From Candidatus Zixiibacteriota bacterium (GTDB lineage: Bacteria; Zixibacteria; MSB-5A5; CAIYYT01), in NCBI GenBank assembly GCA_963205155.1, contig CAUJJY010000378.1, positions 1 to 6,845 of the forward strand: a DNA stretch of 6,845 nucleotides, given 5' to 3'. The notes beneath the pieces are model-generated. The model searched no databases and had not been told where the DNA came from. It saw only the letters and a list, made by a program, of their open reading frames with translations. Shown piece by piece: positions 1-5,061 of the stretch; within the stretch, counting starts at the first letter, position 1, and each line of letters opens with the position of its first letter. The position numbers and the translations under genes were made by a program.

Positions 1-1135
1 CAAGCGCATGGGCAATCGACTTTCCAAGCGAGGTCTTGCCCACCCCGGGAGGACCGACAAGGCAGAGGATCGGACCTTTCACGTTCTTTGAGAGCTGCAA
101 TACTGCCAGATGTTGCAGGATACGTTTCTTTGCCTTTTCCAGACCGAAATGTTCGCCATCGAGAATCGCTTCAACGGCGCCGAAGTCGGATCTATCTTCG
201 GTTCTCTCGTTCCACGGCATCGCCAGGATCCACTCAAGGTAGTTCCTGATGACATTCGCTTCCGCCGACGATGCGTGCATGCGGCTCAAACGGTTAACTT
301 CTTCAAGGGACTTTTTTTGGACCTCGGCCGGCAACCCCAGCTTCTTGATCTTCTCTTCGTAGTCAGTGACATCAGCCGAGTCATCAAACTGCCCGAGTTC
401 TTCCTTAATGACTTTCAATTGGTGCTGAAGATAAAATTCGCGTTGAGTCTTGTTCAAAGACTCCCGCACACCAGTGTCAATTTCCTGCTCGAGCTTGAGG
501 ATTTCGATTTCAGAGGTGAGGTTCTTTGCCAGCAATTCCAGTCGTCGCGTGACAGAAACGGTTTCCAGCATTTTCTGCCGGACTTCGATCGGAAGCAATA
601 GGTGAGCGGCGATGACATCAGCCAACTTGCCCGGGTCGCCGACTTCGGTAGTGTAGGAAAGTATCTCATCAGGTAATCGACGATTCAGATTTACATATTC
701 GGTGAAGGAAGTAGTCACAGTTCGCGCCAGAGCCTCGATACGCAGATCGTCTTTTTCAATGACGTCACCGACTACCTTGACAAAAGCGCCGATATATCCA
801 TCGTTTGAGGTTAGCCGCTTAACACTGGCACGGCCGATGCCTTCCATCAGAACCTTCATGGTGCCGTTGGAGAGCTTCATGACTTGGAGTACTCGCGAGA
901 TGGTACCGAAGGTATATAGATCGGATGCGGATGGAATTTCCGTTTCCTTGTCGCGCTGTGCAAGAAGCAGTATCTGTTTGTCGCGCACCATCGCTTCCTG
1001 AAGGGCATCAACCGAGAACTGCCGTCCGACAATCATCGGATACACCATATACGGAAAGACAATCGTGTCCCGCACCGGCAACACCGGCAAGAACTCCTTG
1101 ATGGTCAGTTTTTCAGTACCGTATTGATAAATCAT
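1..1135 (-). CDS. lon: ATP-dependent protease Lon, N-terminal half (3' end cut by window edge)
   Basis: Cytoplasmic AAA+ serine protease that unfolds and degrades misfolded and regulatory proteins. The 378 visible residues cover the N-terminal substrate-binding domain, starting near LPVLPVRDTIVFPYM (about 16-30). The helical coiled region follows, with QREFYLQHQLKVIKEELG at 231-248, then the conserved NYLEWILAMPW at 298-308. Walker A GPPGVGKT is at 361-368. Family members are about 780-820 residues, so Walker B, the sensors and the Ser-Lys protease domain lie beyond the left edge. The chosen start is ATG at 1133-1135, 8 nt after the clpX stop. No convincing Shine-Dalgarno precedes it, so translation is probably coupled to clpX. 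It is the last visible gene of the tig-clpP-clpX-lon operon. The reading frame is intact as far as it can be seen. Family assignment is very secure. Confidence 0.97.
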   Translation of the reverse strand, partial: MIYQYGTEKLTIKEFLPVLPVRDTIVFPYMVYPMIVGRQFSVDALQEAMVRDKQILLLAQRDKETEIPSASDLYTFGTISRVLQVMKLSNGTMKVLMEGIGRASVKRLTSNDGYIGAFVKVVGDVIEKDDLRIEALARTVTTSFTEYVNLNRRLPDEILSYTTEVGDPGKLADVIAAHLLLPIEVRQKMLETVSVTRRLELLAKNLTSEIEILKLEQEIDTGVRESLNKTQREFYLQHQLKVIKEELGQFDDSADVTDYEEKIKKLGLPAEVQKKSLEEVNRLSRMHASSAEANVIRNYLEWILAMPWNERTEDRSDFGAVEAILDGEHFGLEKAKKRILQHLAVLQLSKNVKGPILCLVGPPGVGKTSLGKSIAHAL

Positions 1136-1143
1136 GGGCTTGG

Positions 1144-2391
1144 TCAGGCGCTTTGCTTGCCTGACTTGGACGACCGCTCGATAATCGGCGGTGCTCCGGC
1201 AGAGATCGTCTCGTCAGTGATCACGATCTTGGCAACATTACGATAAGACGGTGCTTCGTACATAATGTCGAGCATCTTCTCTTCGAAGATCGAGCGTAGC
1301 GCCCTGGCACCGGTCTTGCGCTTGCGGGCGATCTTAACGATCGCTTTGAGCGCTTCCGCTGTGAATTCCAGTTCGATACTTTCGAGTTGGAACATCTTGA
1401 TGTACTGCTTAGTCAGACAGTTCTTCGGTTCAGTGAGAATCTGCAGCATCGCGTCATCTGAAAGTTCATCCAGGACGGTCACAACCGGCAGGCGCCCGAT
1501 CAATTCGGGGATCAGACCATATTCCAACAGGTCTTCGGTCTCCACCATATGCAGCAAGGCGCTGGTATCATCAATGCTCACTTCGCTGCGGTCAACTTTG
1601 AATCCGACCTGTTGCTTACCGACGCGACGGGCAATGATCTTCTCGAGACCATCGAAAGCGCCGCCGCAAATGAAGAGAATATTCTTGGTGTCGATCTGCA
1701 CGAACGGTTGTTCCGGATGTTTCCGCCCGCCCTTGGGCGGAATGTTCGATACAGTCCCTTCGAGCATTTTCAACAGGCCCTGCTGGACGCCTTCACCTGA
1801 CACATCGCGGGTGATCGAAGGATTAGCAGACTTGCGTGCGATCTTGTCAATTTCGTCGACAAAGATGATGCCGACTTCGGTACGCGCTTTGTCGTAATCG
1901 GCTGATTGATACAGGCGAACCAGAATGTTCTCGACATCTTCACCGACATAGCCGGCTTCGGTCAAAACTGTTGCATCGGCGATGCTGAACGGCACCGATA
2001 ACATCCGTGCCAGAGTCTGCGCCAGAAGTGTTTTGCCGGTTCCGGTCGGGCCGAGCATGAGAATATTGGACTTCTCCATCTCGGCTTCGCCGACTTCGGA
2101 CTGATTGAAAATGCGCTGGTAGTGATTATAGACGGCGACCGAAAGAGTCTTTTTGGCGCGATCCTGCCCAATAACATATTGATCGAGAAATGCCCTGATT
2201 TCTTTGGGTTTATAGATCTTGACCGGACGCTGTACCGATTTGCCACTCGGTATGTCATCGATCATTTCATGCGTCATCGCGATGCATTCATCGCAGATGA
2301 ATGCATCGTGTCCGGAGAAAAGCTTCCGGACACTATAAGCATCCTTACGGCAGAATGAACAGCGCTCGACGCTCTTGGCGCCATTAGTCAT
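1144..2391 (-). CDS. clpX: ATP-dependent Clp protease ATP-binding subunit ClpX
   Basis: AAA+ unfoldase that recognises tagged or unfolded proteins and threads them into ClpP. At 415 residues it is full length for the family. The N-terminal C4 zinc finger uses C11, C14, C33 and C36. The AAA+ core shows Walker A GPTGTGKT (114-121), pore loop 1 GYVG (147-150), Walker B IIFVDEID (175-182), the RKH pore loop (223-225), the arginine finger region IPELIGR (R300) and sensor 2 GARALR (361-366). The ClpP-docking tripeptide reads VGF (262-264) instead of the commonest IGF, a conservative change. The ATG start at 2389-2391 has only a weak GGGA about 7 nt upstream. It lies 26 nt downstream of clpP and 8 nt upstream of lon. 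All catalytic motifs are intact. Orthology is very secure. Confidence 0.98.
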   Translation of the reverse strand: MTNGAKSVERCSFCRKDAYSVRKLFSGHDAFICDECIAMTHEMIDDIPSGKSVQRPVKIYKPKEIRAFLDQYVIGQDRAKKTLSVAVYNHYQRIFNQSEVGEAEMEKSNILMLGPTGTGKTLLAQTLARMLSVPFSIADATVLTEAGYVGEDVENILVRLYQSADYDKARTEVGIIFVDEIDKIARKSANPSITRDVSGEGVQQGLLKMLEGTVSNIPPKGGRKHPEQPFVQIDTKNILFICGGAFDGLEKIIARRVGKQQVGFKVDRSEVSIDDTSALLHMVETEDLLEYGLIPELIGRLPVVTVLDELSDDAMLQILTEPKNCLTKQYIKMFQLESIELEFTAEALKAIVKIARKRKTGARALRSIFEEKMLDIMYEAPSYRNVAKIVITDETISAGAPPIIERSSKSGKQSA

Positions 2392-2405
2392 TGTTGTGTC
2401 CCGAG

Positions 2406-2418
2406 GCCGCCGTGCGGC
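2406..2418 (-). other. Small GC hairpin in the clpP-clpX gap
   Basis: On the minus strand GCCGC-ACG-GCGGC forms a perfect 5-bp stem, overlapping the last base of the clpP TAG stop. No T-run follows, so it is not an intrinsic terminator. It could mark mRNA processing or 3' protection, or be chance. Confidence 0.35.
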
Positions 2419-3008
2419 TAAGCCTTCTTAACGTAAAGTTCATCGATGATACCGTAACTCTTCGCTTCTTCGGAAGACATGAAGTAGTTGCGGTCGGTAT
2501 CGGCGAGGATTTTCTCCAGAGGTTGTCCAGTGTGTTTTGACAACAATTCGGAAAGCCGCTGCTTGTGTTGGACGGCCTCCTTGACCTGAATTTCCAAATC
2601 AGTCACTTGTCCCTGTGCGCCACCAAGCGGCTGATGGATCATAATGCGCGAATGGGGAAGGGCTGCGCGTTTTCCGGTCTCGCCGGCAGCGAGCAGAAAA
2701 GCGCCCATGGAGGCAGCCAAACCCATACACAAGGTCGATACCTTCGGCTTGATGAACTGCATGGTGTCGTAAATGGCCAGGCCGGAAGTGACGACGCCAC
2801 CCGGCGAATTGATGTATAGAAAGATGTCTTTGTTGGCATCTTCAGCCTCAAGGAAAAGCATCTGGGCGATTACCAGATTTGCGACGTTGTCGTCAATCGG
2901 GGTGCCGAGGAAGATGATGCGGTCCTTGAGCAGGCGCGAATAAATGTCGTAGGCGCGTTCGCCGCGGCCGGTTTGCTCGACAACAATCGGAATCAGTTGG
3001 TTTCTCAA
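2418..3008 (-). CDS. clpP: ATP-dependent Clp protease proteolytic subunit ClpP, triad Asp replaced by Asn
   Basis: Serine peptidase that forms the barrel-shaped proteolytic chamber of ClpXP. Its 196 residues match the family length, and the N-terminus IPIVVEQTGRGERAYDIYSR is typical. The nucleophile is Ser100 in GLAASMGAFLL and the general base is His125 in MIHQPLGG. Aligning the C-terminal motif DTDRNYFMS (170-178) with E. coli DTERDRFLS and S. aureus DTDRDNFLT places Asn174 (codon AAC, 2487-2489) where the triad Asp normally sits. This gives Ser-His-Asn, as in Listeria ClpP1. The start is TTG at 3006-3008, supported by AGGAGG 8 nt upstream and by the exact family N-terminus; no in-frame ATG fits. 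The gene ends with TAG. It lies between tig (25 nt gap) and clpX (26 nt gap). Identity is secure; the effect of Asn174 on activity is inference. Confidence 0.97.
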   Translation of the reverse strand: MRNQLIPIVVEQTGRGERAYDIYSRLLKDRIIFLGTPIDDNVANLVIAQMLFLEAEDANKDIFLYINSPGGVVTSGLAIYDTMQFIKPKVSTLCMGLAASMGAFLLAAGETGKRAALPHSRIMIHQPLGGAQGQVTDLEIQVKEAVQHKQRLSELLSKHTGQPLEKILADTDRNYFMSSEEAKSYGIIDELYVKKA

Positions 3009-3016
3009 AGTAATTT

Positions 3017-3022
3017 CCTCCT
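3017..3022 (-). promoter_or_regulatory. clpP Shine-Dalgarno that fixes a TTG start
   Basis: A perfect AGGAGG lies 8 nt upstream of TTG (3006-3008), in the 25-nt tig-clpP gap. It is the best ribosome binding site in the operon and decides the non-ATG start of clpP. Confidence 0.85.
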
Positions 3023-3033
3023 TGAAGTCACTA

Positions 3034-4320
3034 TCACGGCTGGATCAGCGAGTCGACAACCGTCTCAACTGTCGAGCCGGCGATAATGAAGTCAATAACC
3101 TTATTTTCCAGTATCGTTTCCTTAAGGTCGGCAATTCGACGATTTTCCGTAATCGTCTTGCGCGCCTCCTCCAGCGTCATCTTATAATTATCGGCAAAGC
3201 GCTGGAGCCAGGTATCGATATCCGATTGTTCTACGCGGATATTCTCTTTTTCGGCAATATCATGGAACAACAAATCCCAACGAATTTGCCGAATTCCGAC
3301 CGCCCGATACTGCTCGCGGACTTCCGCTTCATCAATCGGCTCCTTGGAATTCTTACGCATATCCTCAATCAACCGTTCAAGGTATCGTTCAACCATCGCT
3401 TCCGGCAGTTCAAAGCGGTTCTTGTCAATGACTTCCTTGATGGTCTCCTCGCGCAGAGAATCGTGTGCCTCTTTGGACTTACGCGTCTGAATGTCCGATT
3501 TCAATTTCGTCTTAAACTCTTCAATGGTCGTAATGGACTCATCAAATTGCTTGAAGAACTCGGCGTTTAGTTCGACTAAGTTGAGGTGTTTGACCGATTT
3601 CAGCGTGACTTTGAAGCGAATCGTGCTGCCGGCAAATCTCTTGTCGAAATGCTCTGCCGGGTAGACGATCTCAATTTCTGTTTCCGCTCCGGCATCAAGA
3701 CCGGCAATCTGCTTGGCGAATTGGCTGGCAACGTCGCCATCAACCAGCTCCAGTTGTACATTTTCAAACTTCTTGGTGCCTAAGTTGCCGGCGCTGTCGC
3801 TAATCACTTCGAGGTCGGCGAGAACAAAGTCGCCCTTTTGCGCCGGGCGTTCAACCGCCTCCAGTGAGGAGTTTTTCCGCTGAACATACTCCAGCAAGTC
3901 GTTGACTTCAGAATCCTTGACGGTGTCATCCGGCTTCTTCAACGAGAATCCCGAGTATTTTTCGAGAGTGATTTCCGGACGAATTTCGAATTCGGCGGTA
4001 TAGGTAAGCGCCTTGCCTTCTTCGAAGTCGACATCAAGGATCTTCGGGTAATCCACCGGGGTTACACCCGACTGCGCGATGGCATCGCGGTATGATTCGT
4101 CCATCAGATCTTCGAGGACATCACGCGCGGCCGCCGCTCCATAACGGGCTCTGATCGTCGTTAAGGGAGCTTTTCCCTTGCGAAATCCCGGAAGTTCGAT
4201 GTCGTGTTTGAGCTTGCGGTAGACCGCATCAAACTTCTCCTGAACGACATCCTGGGTAACAGTAATTTTGAGGGTGCGTTTGCATTTCTCCCCCTGAACG
4301 AGTTCAAAATTTACGGGCAA
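3034..4320 (-). CDS. tig: Trigger factor (ribosome-associated chaperone / peptidyl-prolyl isomerase)
   Basis: Docks at the ribosomal exit tunnel and shields nascent chains. At 428 residues it is close to the usual 430-450. The N-terminal ribosome-binding domain (about 1-115) carries the signature GFRKGKAP at 45-52. A central FKBP-like domain (about 155-245) begins near GDFVLADLEV and ends near FKVTLKSVK. The long helical C-terminal chaperone arms fill the rest (about 250-428). The start is TTG at 4318-4320, with AAAGGA 6 nt upstream. No alternative start lies close by, because the tRNA gene begins just upstream. It is the first protein gene of the operon. Only 25 nt separate it from the 3' end of the upstream tRNA, so it may be cotranscribed with the tRNAs and released by tRNA 3' processing. 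It ends in TGA. Isomerase activity cannot be judged from sequence alone. Confidence 0.96.
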   Translation of the reverse strand: MPVNFELVQGEKCKRTLKITVTQDVVQEKFDAVYRKLKHDIELPGFRKGKAPLTTIRARYGAAAARDVLEDLMDESYRDAIAQSGVTPVDYPKILDVDFEEGKALTYTAEFEIRPEITLEKYSGFSLKKPDDTVKDSEVNDLLEYVQRKNSSLEAVERPAQKGDFVLADLEVISDSAGNLGTKKFENVQLELVDGDVASQFAKQIAGLDAGAETEIEIVYPAEHFDKRFAGSTIRFKVTLKSVKHLNLVELNAEFFKQFDESITTIEEFKTKLKSDIQTRKSKEAHDSLREETIKEVIDKNRFELPEAMVERYLERLIEDMRKNSKEPIDEAEVREQYRAVGIRQIRWDLLFHDIAEKENIRVEQSDIDTWLQRFADNYKMTLEEARKTITENRRIADLKETILENKVIDFIIAGSTVETVVDSLIQP

Positions 4321-4326
4321 GACGAA

Positions 4327-4332
4327 TCCTTT
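4327..4332 (-). promoter_or_regulatory. tig Shine-Dalgarno that fixes a TTG start
   Basis: AAAGGA lies 6 nt upstream of TTG (4318-4320). It sits inside the short stretch between the tRNA 3' end and tig, and supports the TTG start. Confidence 0.65.
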
Positions 4333-4345
4333 CTTGCGATAAGTA

Positions 4346-4431
4346 TGGTGCGAACGGGGGGACTCGAACCCCCACGGTTATTCACCACTAGATCCTTAGT
4401 CTAGCGCGTATACCAATTCCGCCACGAACGC
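4346..4431 (-). tRNA. tRNA-Leu(AAG), class II, with two U-U mismatches in the acceptor stem
   Basis: An 86-nt class II tRNA with encoded CCA (4346-4348) and discriminator A73. The body is leucine type: TGGCGGAATTGG D-arm start, long variable arm with a GGT/ACC stem, and GGGGG/CCCCC T-stem. The anticodon arm is CTAGA/TCTAG around CTAAGGA, so the anticodon is AAG (4395-4397), cognate to CUU. Bacteria normally use GAG here. The acceptor strands are GCGTTCG and CGTTCGC; pairs 1-3 and 6-7 form, but 4-69 and 5-68 are U-U. The gene may therefore be a degenerate copy, or functional but unusual. It lies between the other leucine-type tRNA and tig. The tRNA call is firm; function is uncertain. Confidence 0.88.
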
Positions 4432-4511
4432 ACGTAGTCTGGGCTGTAGATCGACTCTATCGAGACGGAGTTGCCTGAATAGGTAGGACACTTCCGTTTT
4501 CGAAGCCAATT

Positions 4512-4593
4512 TGCGAAAGGGGGGACTCGAACCCCCACGGCCGAAACCACCAGATCCAAAGTCTGGCGCGTCTACCAGTTCCGCCACTCTCGC
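4512..4593 (-). tRNA. Leucine-type class II tRNA with glutamine anticodon UUG
   Basis: The 82-nt gene folds well. Acceptor GCGAGAG/CTTTCGC has seven pairs (one G-U), anticodon stem CCAGA/TCTGG is perfect, and T-stem GGGGG/CCCCC is perfect. The long variable arm is a GGT/GCC stem closed by a TTCG loop. The body closely matches the neighbouring leucine tRNA, and A73 is the leucine discriminator. The loop CTTTGGA has U33 followed by anticodon TTG (4557-4559), which reads CAA (Gln), not a leucine codon. Glutamine tRNAs are class I, so an anticodon-based caller would say Gln and an isotype model would say Leu. CCA is not encoded (AATT follows A73), unlike the other two tRNAs here. It is the first gene after the minus-strand promoter. 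Confidence 0.9.
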
Positions 4594-4655
4594 TTATGCG
4601 ACAAGCCGGGGAAGAATTGTAAACACTACTCCATAACCGACTTGACGAGCGCTCT

Positions 4656-4684
4656 AATGTATACGTCGACCCCATGAGTGTCAA
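4656..4684 (-). promoter_or_regulatory. Sigma70-like promoter for the tRNA pair and probably the tig operon
   Basis: On the minus strand a consensus -35 TTGACA (4679-4684) is followed by a 17-nt spacer and -10 TACATT (4656-4661). Predicted transcription starts near 4649, about 55 nt before the first tRNA. No promoter of similar quality and no terminator was seen between here and tig. Confidence 0.7.
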
Positions 4685-4775
4685 GCGAATAGTAGACGCC
4701 GAAGCTGATGAACATCGCGCCACAACGCCTTATGTGATCAATTGTTAGCCGCAAATTGCCCACCCGAAAAAAACC

Positions 4776-4803
4776 TTGAAATTCGCGGCAGAATTCGTAT
4801 AAT
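4776..4803 (+). promoter_or_regulatory. Sigma70-like promoter for tRNA-Glu
   Basis: -35 TTGAAA (4776-4781), 16-nt spacer, and a perfect -10 TATAAT (4798-4803). Transcription would start near 4810, about 36 nt before the tRNA. It diverges from the minus-strand tRNA promoter. The roughly 90 nt between the two promoters hold no gene and no clear operator. Confidence 0.8.
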
Positions 4804-4845
4804 GTTCGCTCTCCAATGTGGGAGAAGCCAAGACTTGCGACTTAC

Positions 4846-4920
4846 GGCGCTATCGTCTAGTGGTTAGGACGGGTGGTTCTCAGCCATCAAACCGGGGTTC
4901 GACTCCCCGTAGCGCTACCA
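4846..4920 (+). tRNA. tRNA-Glu(CUC)
   Basis: A 75-nt class I tRNA with encoded CCA (4918-4920). Acceptor GGCGCTA/TAGCGCT pairs with G1-U72 as the only wobble. The D-arm TCGTCTAGTGGTTAGGAC is classic for tRNA-Glu. Anticodon arm GGTGG/CCATC encloses TTCTCAG, giving anticodon CTC (4879-4881), which reads GAG. The T-arm is CGGGG/CCCCG. It has its own promoter and a terminator-like hairpin just downstream. A tRNA-Glu(UUC) for GAA must lie elsewhere. Confidence 0.95.
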
Positions 4921-4931
4921 TATATTCTCCA

Positions 4932-4970
4932 AATGGCTCGGTTTCATTACGGAGCCATTGTTGTTTGTGT
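4932..4970 (+). terminator. Probable intrinsic terminator of tRNA-Glu
   Basis: Perfect 8-bp inverted repeat AATGGCTC (4932-4939) / GAGCCATT (4952-4959) with a 12-nt loop, followed by T-rich GTTGTTTGTGT. It starts 12 nt after the tRNA CCA. The T-tract is interrupted by G, so termination may be partial. Confidence 0.6.
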
Positions 4971-5061
4971 CGCAGTTCAAAATAGTTTCCGGGCTGTCGA
5001 TGTAGATGGTATGCCGGGTCAGTGGTTGGCCGGGCGTACAGAAGATGAAACCGGAGAAACA

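Noticed and set aside
36..1001. Plus-strand frames of 68, 163 and 99 residues and a minus-strand 71-residue frame
   Set aside because: Shadows of lon, which has an uninterrupted and clearly conserved minus-strand frame over the whole stretch.
3022..3570. Plus-strand 182-residue frame antisense to tig
   Set aside because: No family resemblance, no ribosome site, and fully inside the conserved trigger factor gene.
4204..4404. Plus-strand frame ending MVRTGGLEPPRLF
   Set aside because: Antisense to tig and tRNA-Leu; the ending is a classic false translation of a tRNA complement.
4432..4511. Possible extra promoter between the two minus-strand tRNAs (TTCGAA-17-TATTCA)
   Set aside because: Both hexamers are poor matches; not enough to call.
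4512..4593. Global reassignment of CAA from Gln to Leu
   Set aside because: CAA codons fall on conserved glutamines in ClpP (Q12) and ClpX (Q71), so standard decoding is in use.
4396..4723. Minus-strand reading frames over the tRNA pair (63 and 88 residues)
   Set aside because: They translate the tRNA genes themselves, with telltale strings such as GGTGRRARLW and MAELVDAPDFGSG; no ribosome site or family support.
4741..4760. Imperfect inverted repeat CAATT/AATTG between the divergent promoters, considered as an operator
   Set aside because: Short, AT-rich and with an uneven loop; expected by chance at this length and matching no operator I recognise.
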